NCBI GenBank assembly: GCA_913060875.1
Contig: CAJXSL010000025.1
Coordinates: 1 to 43,078 of the forward strand
Reading direction: 5' to 3'
Source: an uncultured Desulfobacteraceae bacterium
Lineage (GTDB): Bacteria; Desulfobacterota; Desulfobacteria; Desulfobacterales; UBA5852
Length of the DNA stretch: 43,078 bases
Under the pieces are notes generated by a model. That model saw only the letters and a list, made by a program, of their open reading frames with translations, had not been told where the DNA came from and did no database searches. Of the stretch, positions 7,177 through 15,685 are shown one piece after another. The position numbers and the translations under genes are program-made. How positions within the stretch are numbered: the first letter of the stretch is position 1; the number at the start of each line of letters is the position of its first letter.

Positions 7177-7938
7177 ATGCCAACCTCACCTCAGCCGGCA
7201 AACGCCGGCCCCGGAAATGAAACCGAACTGACGTTCCGGTCGGATGGTCTGCGCCTCCAGGGCACCCTGCACCTGCCCGACCAGCCGCGTCCCCATTTGG
7301 TGGTCGGATCCCACGGCCTCTACAGCAGCGGTGCCTCTCCCAAACAATACGAACTGGCCCGCGGGTGCTGCCGGATGGGCCTGGCCTATTTCCGGTTCGA
7401 CCATCGGGGCTGCGGACGCAGCGAGGGCCGTTTTGCGGAGGTCACCACCCTGGCGGGGCGCCGCAACGACCTGGTGGACGCCGTAACCTTTCTGCGCAAA
7501 ACCTTTGACCTGGGCACCGGATTGGGACTGTTCGGCAGCAGCCTCGGCGGGGCAACCTGTCTGGCCGCGGCCGGCGCACTCACCCCCCAGCGCCTGGTCA
7601 CCCTGGCTGCGCCGGTGGACAGCCGTTCCATTCTGGCCGCGGCCAAAGCGCACGAACCGGTGGTGGAGCCCCTGTTCTACAAGGACGCTTTTCAGTTCGA
7701 CCTCGTCGAAGCCATCGGATCCGTCACCGGTATCCTGGTCATTCACGGCGACAGGGACGACGTCATCCCGCCGGCCCATGCGGATAAAATTTTGGAACGG
7801 GCCGGTGAGCCCAAGCAGCAGTTGATCATCGCCGGTGGGGACCATCGTCTCAGCCAGGCAGTTCATCAGCAGCAATTCGTGGAAGCCACCCTGGCATGGT
7901 TCCGACCGTTGACCCAACCAGCACCAACCCATAGGTAA
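7177..7938 (+). CDS. alpha/beta hydrolase
   Basis: This 253-aa protein has the serine hydrolase layout: the oxyanion segment VVGSHGLYSSGASPK, a DHRGCGRSEGRF stretch, nucleophile elbow GSSLGG (about residue 121), an acid in HGDRDDVIPP, and the catalytic His in GGDHRLS near the end. These features resemble the dienelactone hydrolase/peptidase S9-like group of acyl hydrolases. There is no signal peptide, so it should be cytoplasmic. The substrate cannot be told. The next gene starts 5 bp after its stop, so the two are probably co-transcribed. CAGGAA lies rather far upstream of the ATG. Confidence 0.85.
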   Translation: MPTSPQPANAGPGNETELTFRSDGLRLQGTLHLPDQPRPHLVVGSHGLYSSGASPKQYELARGCCRMGLAYFRFDHRGCGRSEGRFAEVTTLAGRRNDLVDAVTFLRKTFDLGTGLGLFGSSLGGATCLAAAGALTPQRLVTLAAPVDSRSILAAAKAHEPVVEPLFYKDAFQFDLVEAIGSVTGILVIHGDRDDVIPPAHADKILERAGEPKQQLIIAGGDHRLSQAVHQQQFVEATLAWFRPLTQPAPTHR

Positions 7939-7943
7939 ATCCC

Positions 7944-8273
7944 ATGCTGAATGTCAAAGTTGCCCAACTCAGCCCGGACGATCTCAAGGCCATTCGCGAT
8001 CTCGAAAAAAGACTGGGTGAACAGGTATGTCTGCTGGCGGTTGAAAAAGAAGGCGCGCTCTACGCCCTGGAAGCCAAGATGGCCCCCAACCGCTGGGAAC
8101 GCATCGATCGGGTCTATCCTGAAATCAAAGACCTGAAAGCCTTTTTCCAACGACACGAGGATGCCCACGATGCCAAAGCCGCCCTCAAGTCCTTCCTGAA
8201 TTCCGCCAAGGCGAAACACCTTCGGAAGCGGCCGGTTCGCATTCGGCTAAGCGTCCCCGTCATCGACGACTGA
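7944..8273 (+). CDS. hypothetical protein (109 aa)
   Basis: A small soluble protein beginning MLNVKVAQLSPDDLKAIRDL. It is rich in charged residues, has predicted helices (LEKRLGEQVCLLAVEKEG; DLKAFFQRHEDAHDAKAALK) and ends with a basic stretch KAKHLRKRPVRIR. I do not recognise a family. It follows the hydrolase gene by 5 bp and has AGGT upstream of its ATG. The close spacing and normal codon use support a real gene that is translated with its neighbour. Confidence 0.65.
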   Translation: MLNVKVAQLSPDDLKAIRDLEKRLGEQVCLLAVEKEGALYALEAKMAPNRWERIDRVYPEIKDLKAFFQRHEDAHDAKAALKSFLNSAKAKHLRKRPVRIRLSVPVIDD

Positions 8274-8280
8274 GGACGGC

Positions 8281-8391
8281 TTCGTCAAACACCCGATATC
8301 GGCGTTGTGCTGCATTCCTCGTCGCTGCGGCGTACTTATGTACGCCTCACTTCTCGGAATTTGCACGCCTTGATCTCAGGCGTTTTACGAA
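8281..8391. repeat. interspersed palindromic element, copy 1
   Basis: A 111-bp element bounded by imperfect 13-bp inverted ends (TTCGTCAAACACC and GGCGTTTTACGAA, 11 of 13 pairing). It has a central hairpin GGCGTAC-TTAT-GTACGCC at 8329-8346. The inner text (CCTCGTCGCTGCGGCGTAC, GCACGCCTTGATCTC) matches copy 2 at 8777-8903. It has no coding capacity and looks like a MITE or REP-type element. Confidence 0.75.
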
Positions 8392-8440
8392 CCCGTCTCT
8401 TCCGTTATTATTTGATCTTTATGCCGATAACCGTGATGGC
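8387..8440. repeat. 54-bp direct repeat, left copy
   Basis: The segment starting ACGAACCCGTCTCTTCCG and ending CGATAACCGTGATGGC recurs at 8958-9011 with a single base change (GTT to GAT). The copies flank a 517-bp interval that holds the second palindromic element and a perfect 32-bp palindrome. Confidence 0.8.
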
Positions 8441-8668
8441 AGAGTGAGGATCCTCCCGCAGAGCGGTGCCTCAGGTAGACCCCTCGAAGGGGGTTTTAAA
8501 ATGGTTTGCCGCTTTTGGTTTCCCTTTGTCCCGCGCCGAGCATCGGCGGGGCGGACGGAAAAAAGCGCGCGGACTGTCTGAGTCCCGCTGAAAGCGGGGC
8601 GAGTTTCCGCGTGCTCCGGCCGCACCGACGACGCGCAGGATAAAGCGGGGCGCGGGCGGTTTCTTTTG

Positions 8669-8700
8669 ATTCCTTTTCTTTTCCGGAAAAGAAAAGGAAT
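8669..8700. repeat. perfect 32-bp palindrome
   Basis: ATTCCTTTTCTTTTCC followed by its exact reverse complement. As RNA it gives a long purine/pyrimidine hairpin without a true loop. It lies in the non-coding interval between the 54-bp repeats. It may be a bidirectional terminator or part of the inserted element. Confidence 0.75.
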
Positions 8701-8776
8701 AACAAAACCAATCACTCCGGATCGGTAGAATATCCATGGTTCATCCACAAAAGATGGCGGGCTAAAAGAAAAATAC

Positions 8777-8903
8777 GGCCAGATTCGTCAGACGTCCGAA
8801 TATCTGCGTTACGCGTCGCCCTTCGTCCGTGCGGCGTACCGTCGTACGCCTCTCTCCTCAGGCACTTGCAAGCCTTGATCTCGAACGTCTGACGAATCTG
8901 GCC
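8777..8903. repeat. interspersed palindromic element, copy 2 (19-bp terminal inverted repeats)
   Basis: This 127-bp element is bounded by perfect 19-bp inverted repeats (GGCCAGATTCGTCAGACGT at 8777-8795, complement at 8885-8903). It has a central hairpin GGCGTAC-CGTC-GTACGCC at 8833-8850. The core resembles copy 1 (8281-8391). No ORF is present. The structure is that of a miniature inverted-repeat element, perhaps mobilised by a transposase elsewhere. Confidence 0.78.
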
Positions 8904-8957
8904 TGCATCTGGATCCTGGCAGTTCTCAATGGAAGGCCGAATGGATATTGGCCGTAA

Positions 8958-9011
8958 ACGAACCCGTCTCTTCCGATATTATTTGATCTTTATGCCGATA
9001 ACCGTGATGGC
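8958..9011. repeat. 54-bp direct repeat, right copy
   Basis: Partner of 8387-8440, with one mismatch. It ends 7 bp before the palindrome that abuts the amidohydrolase stop codon. The pair suggests a duplication or insertion at this intergenic site; short ORFs across 8419-8748 look spurious. Confidence 0.8.
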
Positions 9012-9018
9012 CGGCCAA

Positions 9019-9044
9019 CCCGAATATTTCATGAAATATTCGGG
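9019..9044. repeat. 26-bp perfect palindromic repeat, copy 3
   Basis: CCCGAATATTTCA followed by TGAAATATTCGGG, perfectly symmetric. It starts at the base after the TAG stop (9045-9047, minus strand) of the amidohydrolase gene, as copies 1 and 2 do for their genes. It is probably a terminator hairpin. Confidence 0.8.
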
Positions 9045-10244
9045 CTAAGCGCGATGATCGAACTGGGTGTGGCCATCGATCATGAACAGGGCCGGAGCGG
9101 ACAGGTTTTGCGGAAAAGCTTCGGGGCCGCCGGGCAGGGCCAGGAGGGTCGCCCGGAAACCCGGGGCGATCTTCCCCGTCCGGCTCAGCCCCATCAGCAG
9201 GGCCCCGTTCCGGGTGGCGCACCGAACCGCTTCCGGAATGGTGAAACCGGCGGTCAGCAGGAGATCGATTTCCTCCCGAACGGCACGGCCGTGATGGACA
9301 CCGATGGTGCCGGCGTCCGTCCCCACCGCGACCTTGACGCCCAGTTCCCGGGCCTGGCGCACCTGGTCCAGTTGATGGTCCAGGTTGCGGCGCACCACAT
9401 CCGCTTCGATGCTCCCCGGCGGGGCATGCCGGGCGTAGCCCGCCATGGTGACCGCCGTGGGCACCCAGAAGGTCGGCGCATCCGCCAGGCGCTTGAAGTT
9501 GTCCGTCCCCATGAAAAAGCCGTGTTCGATGCTGTGGCAGCCGGCCGCAATGGTTCGCTGCACGGGTTCGGCACCGTTGACATGCACCATCACCTTCTTG
9601 TCGCGGGCTTCCGCGGCCTGCACCGCCGCTCGCAGTTCTTCGGTGGAGAACTGGGGGGCGGTTTGTTTCCCGTAGATTTTCAGACTGTTCAGGCCGGAAT
9701 TGACAATCTTGATATGGTCCACCGCCTCGGTCGAAGCGGCAACGGCCTGAGCCAGGCCCTGGCCATTGCCGGGGGAGCGGCCGATCAGTTTGCCGTAGCG
9801 GCCGGTTTGGCGCCAGGCGCGACCGGCCACATGCACCGTCAGGGGCCATCGCCCCCCGGGCATTTCCTCCTGCTTGAACCGCAGGGCATGGGCCCCATAA
9901 TCCCCCCCGTCACGAATGGCCGCCACGCCGCTGGCCAGATGTTGGTCCAGGTGGGCGGCAAGCACCTCGGCCATGGGGTCGTAGGGGGCGGCCAGCTGCC
10001 ATTGACGCATGTCAGGGTCGGCCTTGCCGGACATGAAAAGATGGACGTGGCAGTCGATCAGGCCCGGCATAAGCAGGCAATCGCCAAGGTCCAGGTCCGG
10101 CCGGCGGCAGTCCCCTTCCCGGACCGGCCGGCAACCACGGATGCCCTCCCCCTGGATCTCGATGACCATATCTTTCTGAATAGCATTGCCGCTGCCATCC
10201 GCCACCCACCCCGCTCTTATGAATAAATTCTCGTCAGTTGGCAT
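9045..10244 (-). CDS. metal-dependent amidohydrolase
   Basis: The 399-aa protein belongs to the amidohydrolase superfamily. It has the N-terminal composite beta domain, then GLIDCHVHLF (HxH metal ligands), a Lys in HIKIVNSG that could be the bridging carboxylated lysine, MVHVNG and HSIEHG (His ligands), and GTDAG (Asp). This order resembles imidazolonepropionase-like/prolidase-type enzymes acting on amides or dipeptides; the substrate is unknown. The start chosen is ATG at 10244 (MPTDENLFIRAGW); the frame stays open upstream into the neighbouring gene. It overlaps the end of the upstream hydrolase gene by 11 bp, which suggests coupled translation. Confidence 0.85.
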   Translation of the reverse strand: MPTDENLFIRAGWVADGSGNAIQKDMVIEIQGEGIRGCRPVREGDCRRPDLDLGDCLLMPGLIDCHVHLFMSGKADPDMRQWQLAAPYDPMAEVLAAHLDQHLASGVAAIRDGGDYGAHALRFKQEEMPGGRWPLTVHVAGRAWRQTGRYGKLIGRSPGNGQGLAQAVAASTEAVDHIKIVNSGLNSLKIYGKQTAPQFSTEELRAAVQAAEARDKKVMVHVNGAEPVQRTIAAGCHSIEHGFFMGTDNFKRLADAPTFWVPTAVTMAGYARHAPPGSIEADVVRRNLDHQLDQVRQARELGVKVAVGTDAGTIGVHHGRAVREEIDLLLTAGFTIPEAVRCATRNGALLMGLSRTGKIAPGFRATLLALPGGPEAFPQNLSAPALFMIDGHTQFDHRA

Positions 10245-11139
10245 GGTTAGATCTCGTCGAATCGGCAGACAACGCCCCGTGGTCTTCGAGAAATTGACGC
10301 ACGGCCGGCCCATAGCCGGGTGTTGCGGAAGAAGAACTGTGGTTTGCCCCGGAAGCCGCATAAAGGGTCACCGGGGCGGCGTTAAAGCAGGCTTTGAGCT
10401 CATAAGCGAAACGCAACGGAAAGCGGCCGTCCTTTTCGCCGTGAATCAGCATGACCGGCACCCGGATATCCGCTGCCAGGCGGCAGGGGGTCATTTTTTT
10501 CAAGCGTCCCCCGTAAAAGAGGTTCATCCAGAAGAGAATCATCGGGCCGCAGCTTCGTCCGAAAAAGGGACTGGCCCAGGTATAGAGGTGCATCAGGGCT
10601 TCGTAGGTGTCGGCAAATACGCCCTCCAGGAACAACAGCCGAATTTTACCGGGATTGCGCGCGGCCGCAATCAGGGCGCCCCCTGACCCGGCGGAGTGCC
10701 CGTACAAAACCACCGGTTCGTCCAGCCAGGCCAGAACGGTTTCGATATCTTCGGCAAACTTCATGATGTTCATAAAACGGCTGGGCGAACTGTTGCCGTG
10801 ATCCCGGGCGCTGTGCATGACAGTGGTGAAGCCCCAGCTTGCAAAAATGCGCGCCCGGCCCACCATGCGGTCCCGATTGCGCCCCCAGCCATGCATGAAG
10901 AGAATCGTCCCGCGGCTGGGCCCCTCCGGACGCACCCGCCATACCTCGATGGATCCGCCGTCCACGGCCTTGAGCCGCAGATCCTCCACTTGGCCCCAGT
11001 CGGGTGGGTCCGCGACCGGATTACGGGGATACTGCTGGACGAAATAGGTCAATATCAATGTCAGCAACAAATAGACGGCCACGCAGACCAAAAATCCAAC
11101 CATCACGACCATATCTACCCCACTCACCACGGGCGGCAT
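10234..11139 (-). CDS. membrane-anchored alpha/beta hydrolase
   Basis: A 301-aa protein whose first 35 residues hold one hydrophobic helix (MVVMVGFLVCVAVYLLLTLI), anchoring it to the membrane. The rest is an alpha/beta hydrolase: GTILFMHGWGRNRDRM (oxyanion region), nucleophile GHSAGSGG, HGEKDGRFP (acid) and GANHSS (His) near the end. It resembles the BAAT/lysophospholipase-like group. The ATG at 11139 has GGAAG about 7 nt upstream. It shares a transcript with the amidohydrolase; the pair may process one amide or ester substrate, but this is a guess. Confidence 0.82.
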   Translation of the reverse strand: MPPVVSGVDMVVMVGFLVCVAVYLLLTLILTYFVQQYPRNPVADPPDWGQVEDLRLKAVDGGSIEVWRVRPEGPSRGTILFMHGWGRNRDRMVGRARIFASWGFTTVMHSARDHGNSSPSRFMNIMKFAEDIETVLAWLDEPVVLYGHSAGSGGALIAAARNPGKIRLLFLEGVFADTYEALMHLYTWASPFFGRSCGPMILFWMNLFYGGRLKKMTPCRLAADIRVPVMLIHGEKDGRFPLRFAYELKACFNAAPVTLYAASGANHSSSSATPGYGPAVRQFLEDHGALSADSTRSNHAN

Positions 11140-11356
11140 TTATCGCTTCCGGCACCACGAGTGCTGTACCGCAAGCCAGTTCGAGCCAAAACGAAAATTT
11201 ATAGCGGAAAAAGCCGCATTATTTCAAGGGAGAAAGCGGGGGGAGGACCGGCAGACGGCTAAGGAACCGGTGGACCAATCTCCCGTCCAGATTGATGAAC
11301 GGGATGCTTTTGCCGACACTGCCTTTCCGGTTGACGATCGCAAATCGGGGTGCGCA

Positions 11357-12628
11357 TCAGGTCCTCACTTTTTTGAGAGGCAACAATCCCGATAAATACA
11401 GCCGCAGCCGGTCAAATGCCATGGCGGCAAAGATGCGCCGGTTCATGTCCCGATCGCCAAAGGAAAAGCCATAGCGGAAGGCGGTAGAGCCCTCCGGTGT
11501 TGCCAGACCGATGCAGACCGTTCCCACCGGTTTGTCATCGCTGCCCCCGTCCGGCCCGGCAATGCCGGTGGTGGACAGGGCATAATCGGCCCCGCTGACC
11601 CGCCGGGCGCCCTCCGCCATTTCACGGGCCGTGGTTTCATCTACCGCGCCATATTGCGCCAGGGTTTCCGAGCCGACCCCCAAAACCGCTCTCTTGGCAG
11701 CGTTGGCGTAGGTGACGGCGGAAAGCAGGAAAAAGCCGGAACTGCCCGCCACGTCCGTCAGCTGTTTGGCCATGAGCCCGCCGGTGCAGCTTTCGGCCAG
11801 GGCCAGGGTGGCGCCGCGGTCGAGCAGCATACCGCCGAGCACCTCGGGCAAGCGCCGCCCTTCTTCGGAAAGGACCCGTTTCCCCAACCGTTCCCGGATG
11901 GCGATCTTGAGTTCTCCAATCCGCGTTTCCAGGCCCTCTTCCCGTTTCCCATGGCTGTAAATCCGGATGTGAATCTCGGGAAACAGCACCCGTAGCCCGA
12001 TCTGCAACCTGCTGTCCGCAGCCGCCAGATCCCGCAATTCCTCCCCCACCACGGATTCGGGCAGGCCGAATGTCGTGACCACATCCACCCGATGGAACCG
12101 GCCTTCGGCCTGCTGATGCGCCTTCAGGTCCTTTAAAACATGGCGGGCGAGCATGGGTTTCATCTCCCGGGGGACCCCCGGCAAAAAATACAGCCGGCAA
12201 TCCCCGAGCTGCATACGGAACCCCGGGGCCGTGCCGTTCTTGTTTTCCAGAACCACGGCCTTGTCGGGCAGCAGGGCCTGTTTGCGGTTGGCCGCGGTCA
12301 TTTCCAGGCCCCGGGACCGAAAGAATCTTTCCATCTGTGTCAATGCCTCCGGGTCTTCTCTCAGCGCGACACCGGCCGCCAGGGCCGCGGCCGCCGCGGT
12401 CACATCGTCCATTGTCGGCCCCAGGCCGCCGGTGACCACGGCCACTTCCGCGCGCCGGGCCATCGCCTGCAATACCTCGGCAATCAGCTCCGTATCGTCA
12501 CCCACACAGGTATGCCGCATGACAGTGATGCCGCCGGACTCGAGCGCTTCGGCAATGGCGGCGGCATTCGTATCGGCGATGGCGCCGGAGCGCACCTCGT
12601 CACCCGTGGAAAGAATTTCAGCCCGCAT
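11357..12628 (-). CDS. cinA: CinA: competence/damage-inducible protein, NMN deamidase
   Basis: The 423-aa protein has both CinA domains. The N-terminal molybdopterin-binding-like domain (residues 1-170) has EILSTGDEV, TGGLGPTMDD and LPGVPREM. The C-terminal PncC domain (from about 260) has LAESCTGGLMAKQLTDVAGSS and TTGIAGPDGG. The C-terminal domain hydrolyses nicotinamide mononucleotide to nicotinate mononucleotide in pyridine nucleotide recycling. The N-terminal domain is linked to ADP-ribose pyrophosphatase activity in some bacteria. The start at ATG 12628 (MRAEILSTGD) has GGGAG 9-10 nt upstream; the longer open frame to 12745 is not needed. Confidence 0.92.
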   Translation of the reverse strand: MRAEILSTGDEVRSGAIADTNAAAIAEALESGGITVMRHTCVGDDTELIAEVLQAMARRAEVAVVTGGLGPTMDDVTAAAAALAAGVALREDPEALTQMERFFRSRGLEMTAANRKQALLPDKAVVLENKNGTAPGFRMQLGDCRLYFLPGVPREMKPMLARHVLKDLKAHQQAEGRFHRVDVVTTFGLPESVVGEELRDLAAADSRLQIGLRVLFPEIHIRIYSHGKREEGLETRIGELKIAIRERLGKRVLSEEGRRLPEVLGGMLLDRGATLALAESCTGGLMAKQLTDVAGSSGFFLLSAVTYANAAKRAVLGVGSETLAQYGAVDETTAREMAEGARRVSGADYALSTTGIAGPDGGSDDKPVGTVCIGLATPEGSTAFRYGFSFGDRDMNRRIFAAMAFDRLRLYLSGLLPLKKVRT

Positions 12629-13341
12629 ATGGTTTGTCTCCCTTGGTAGGTTTTCGATGCATCCGGCATGGCGCAGGGGATTTCCGTCAGCCCTGCCATG
12701 CGCGGCCGCCACCATAAATGGATCGCCGCCAAATGGCAACCACATCGCAAAACCAATCCCCTGTTTTCAACATCCGATTGAAAAAAGGATGCTCAGACGC
12801 CATCTTAGGAGGAGTTAACGGAACTGTCCCGCAAGCCTTGCATTGCATCGTCATACCCCCCCATGATAATGAAAAATCGAAATCTCCTTTTCGACATCAT
12901 TCCGGCGAAAGCCGGAATCTCCTCCATGCCGGTCCAAGGCTTGCAACAAGATCCCGGCTTTCGCCGGGATGACAGGCGTGTTGGTCTATTGAGTTGCCGA
13001 AGCAATAAAATACAACAGATTCCGGTTCAATTCCGGAATGACAGGTATATATCCGGGCCCGGAGGACCCGGCGTTGGGTTCCCCCTGGAAGGGGGGATGC
13101 TCCAATCGCGAGAAACAATAGGCATCAGAAGACAGAATTCAGGAGCCAGAAGGATTTTGATGTCGCTTCGCTCCGTCTTTTGAAAAAAATCGAATGCGCC
13201 GAAGGCGAAAACCTTATTCTGAATTCTGGATTCTGACGCCTGAATTCCTATACGACGATTACGGCGGAGCCAATTATCTCTGACCTGGCCCAGAGGACCA
13301 AGTTTTCTGGACCGAATAAAAACCATTTATTGGAGTCCCCC
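12629..13341. other. repeat-rich gene-free gap between divergent cinA and pyrC
   Basis: No convincing gene is present. The gap contains a cluster of REP-like hairpins (12890-13045) and, further right, an imperfect inverted repeat pair (GAATTCAGGAGCCAGAA at 13135-13151 and its near complement at 13231-13247, 15 of 17 pairing) bounding about 110 bp. Both divergent promoters should also lie here. Confidence 0.6.
12890..13045. repeat. REP-like hairpin cluster (three hairpins)
   Basis: Three hairpins of one family: ATTCCGGCGAAAGCCGGAAT at 12899-12918, ATCCCGGC-TTTC-GCCGGGAT style at 12951-12970, and a decayed ATTCCGG-TTCAA-TTCCGGAAT at 13019-13039. Flanks carry CAT/GACA motifs in opposite orientation. 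The same family recurs at 35736-35970. These repeats are common extragenic palindromes in many proteobacteria. Confidence 0.8.
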
Positions 13342-14679
13342 ATGTCACGCCTGCTCATCACCAATGCCCAAATCGTCAACGAACAGCACATTACCAGGGG
13401 CGACATATGGATAGATAAGGGCCGCATCGAAGCCGTGGGCGGCGACCTGAGCGGGCGGGCGGCGGATACGGTCATCGACGCCAATGGACGGGCTTTGCTG
13501 CCTGGCCTGATTGACGACCAGGTGCATTTCCGGGAGCCGGGGCTGACCCACAAGGGGGATATCGGCTCGGAATCCCGGGCCGCCGTGGCCGGCGGCATTA
13601 CCAGCTTCATGGAAATGCCCAACACCAACCCCACCACCACCGACCACCAGGCCCTGGAAGCCAAACGCGCCATTGCAGCCCGCACGGCCCACGCCAACTA
13701 TGCCTTTTACCTGGGCGCCACCAACACCAATATCGAAGCGGTCAAATCCCTCGATCCGCTGAAAGTTTGCGGCGTCAAGGTTTTCATGGGCGCCTCCACA
13801 GGCGATATGCTGGTGGATGACCCCGATACGCTGGAAAAGATCTTCGCCGAGGCCCCCGTTCTCGTGGCCACCCACTGCGAAGACACACCCACCATCGTCG
13901 CCAATGAAGCCCGTTTCCGGGAGCGCTACGGCGATGATGTGCCCATGCACTGCCACCCGGAGATTCGCAGTCGTGAGGCCTGCCTGAAATCATCTTCCCT
14001 GGCGGTGGATCTGGCCAGGCGCCACGGCACACGCCTGCATGTCCTGCACCTGACCACGGCCGATGAAATGTCTCTTTTCAGCACCGCGCCCACCAATCAG
14101 AAATCCATCACGGCGGAAGTCTGCGCCCACCATCTTTTTTTCAGTGACGCCGACTACCCGACCCGCGGCGCGCGCATCAAATGCAACCCCGCCATCAAGG
14201 GGGAAAGCGACCGCCAGGCCCTGCTCCGGGCCGTCATAGAGGGACGGATCGACATCATCGCCACGGATCACGCCCCCCATACCCGGGAAGAGAAGCAAAA
14301 CCTTTACTTCAATTCCCCTTCCGGACTACCGCTGGTCCAGGATGCCCTGCCCTCCCTTTTGGAGCATTATCACCAGGGCGTGCTGCCCCTGCCCCTGATC
14401 GTCGAAAAAACCAGCCATGCCGTGGCCCGTTTGTTTGCTATCCAGGAGCGTGGCTTTATCCGCGAGGGCTACTGGGCCGATCTGGTGCTGGTGGATCTCG
14501 AGCGTCCCCATACGGTGGAACCCGGCACGGCCTTCGCCAAATGCGGGTGGTCCCCTTTTGAAGGCCACCGTTTCCAATCGACGGTTGATCTGACCATCGT
14601 CAACGGCCGGATCGTCTACCAGGATGGCCGCTTCCCCGAGCCGCCCAGGGGAGTGGCGTTGACATTCGAAAGGACCTAA
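13342..14679 (+). CDS. pyrC: dihydroorotase
   Basis: The enzyme closes carbamoyl-aspartate to dihydroorotate in pyrimidine synthesis. The 445-aa protein has the amidohydrolase layout: LPGLIDDQVHFREPG, the carbamylated-lysine region VKVFMGASTG, THCED, LHVLHLTTADE, RIKCNPAIKG and ATDHAPHTREEK. The start at ATG 13342 has GGAG 6 nt upstream (13332-13335). One oddity is that the usual HxH metal motif reads QVH, with Gln for the first His. That variant is, as far as I recall, known in some dihydroorotases with the same LTHKGD context. No other pyr gene is adjacent. A non-catalytic or hydantoinase-like role cannot be fully excluded. Confidence 0.88.
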   Translation: MSRLLITNAQIVNEQHITRGDIWIDKGRIEAVGGDLSGRAADTVIDANGRALLPGLIDDQVHFREPGLTHKGDIGSESRAAVAGGITSFMEMPNTNPTTTDHQALEAKRAIAARTAHANYAFYLGATNTNIEAVKSLDPLKVCGVKVFMGASTGDMLVDDPDTLEKIFAEAPVLVATHCEDTPTIVANEARFRERYGDDVPMHCHPEIRSREACLKSSSLAVDLARRHGTRLHVLHLTTADEMSLFSTAPTNQKSITAEVCAHHLFFSDADYPTRGARIKCNPAIKGESDRQALLRAVIEGRIDIIATDHAPHTREEKQNLYFNSPSGLPLVQDALPSLLEHYHQGVLPLPLIVEKTSHAVARLFAIQERGFIREGYWADLVLVDLERPHTVEPGTAFAKCGWSPFEGHRFQSTVDLTIVNGRIVYQDGRFPEPPRGVALTFERT

Positions 14680-14958
14680 TTGCCTGCCTGTGGCCGCACT
14701 ATCACCAACCGCCACCACATGGTGCGCAAAATTTTATCCCGGTGAGGCCACCGTCGCGAATTTTGACGACCCTGTCGAAACTGCGAACCAAAACAAAAAG
14801 CACGGTGGCGGTTAACAGGGTGGAATGATTTTAACAGGGCGCCTTCCCGGTACCGCCGAAAATGAGGGGCTTGGTTGCGAAAGAAAACTATGGTATCTGA
14901 GCCTACCAACAGGAACCTGTTAAGCACGACTCACCATACTTGAAGAAAGACCATCATC

Positions 14959-15492
14959 ATGCGAACGACATCGACGCTACTCACCGTGTTTATCCTGCTG
15001 GGAACGGTTGCCACCGGATCGGCGCAAGACGTGGTGCAAGGCTTTTCCGGCATTCGCTGGGGCACATCCATCGAAGATGTCCGCGGCCTGCACGAAACCG
15101 CCCGCAGCGGCGATATCCATTATTACAAACGCGCCGAAGATTTTTACAGCATTGCCGGCGTCACCCTGTCGGAATTGATCTACGGATTTTACCAGGGGCA
15201 GTATTTTGCCGCCTACATGCCATTGAATTCCCCCGCGGACTTCGCCAAGGTGAAAAAGCACCTGGACACCGTCTACGGGGATGCCCGCGCCCAGCTACGC
15301 ATCAACCAGACCATCTACATCTGGGATTTCCTGGAGGTGAAGATCAAGCTGAAACAGTACCGCAATCAACCCCGATCCAAACTGGCCTTCTACTATGTCC
15401 CCCTGTCCACCAGGGCCAACACGGCGAAATCCGGTACCGGCAGTGAAACGATCCTCCCCCTGGATCCCGGCGAACCGGAATACGATTTCTAA
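14959..15492 (+). CDS. exported hypothetical protein
   Basis: The 177-aa product starts with a signal peptide (MRTTSTLLTVFILLGTVATG then SAQD, a likely signal peptidase I site near residue 22). It has a mature domain with GIRWGTSIEDVRGL and KVKKHLDTVYGDA motifs. This FSGIRWGTS...YG layout is seen in small periplasmic proteins of unknown function in delta-proteobacteria. AAGAAAGA precedes the ATG. It is probably monocistronic; the receiver-domain gene starts 193 bp later. Function unknown. Confidence 0.75.
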   Translation: MRTTSTLLTVFILLGTVATGSAQDVVQGFSGIRWGTSIEDVRGLHETARSGDIHYYKRAEDFYSIAGVTLSELIYGFYQGQYFAAYMPLNSPADFAKVKKHLDTVYGDARAQLRINQTIYIWDFLEVKIKLKQYRNQPRSKLAFYYVPLSTRANTAKSGTGSETILPLDPGEPEYDF

Positions 15493-15685
15493 ATCGTATC
15501 TTTTTATGGACGCAACGTTCAAAAAAGGTCACGCCGCCGCCTCTTTCATCGGGGCCTGAATAGATAAAATAGTTCACAATTTCGATATATTGTACCCTTC
15601 CCGCCGGCCTGGCACCATATTTGCTATGTCCTATTCAGGTAATCCTCCCCACGATCTCGAATAAGCAAGACTCAGGTGGTTCCCA

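Noticed and set aside
8419-8748. Minus-strand frames of 70-110 codons in the repeat-rich gap
   Set aside because: They run through the 32-bp palindrome and part of the direct repeats; composition is Arg/Pro-rich without a domain, as expected for shadow frames in repeats.
12890-13045. Possible CRISPR array
   Set aside because: The repeats are palindromic hairpins of variable spacing and orientation, without regular spacers or cas genes.
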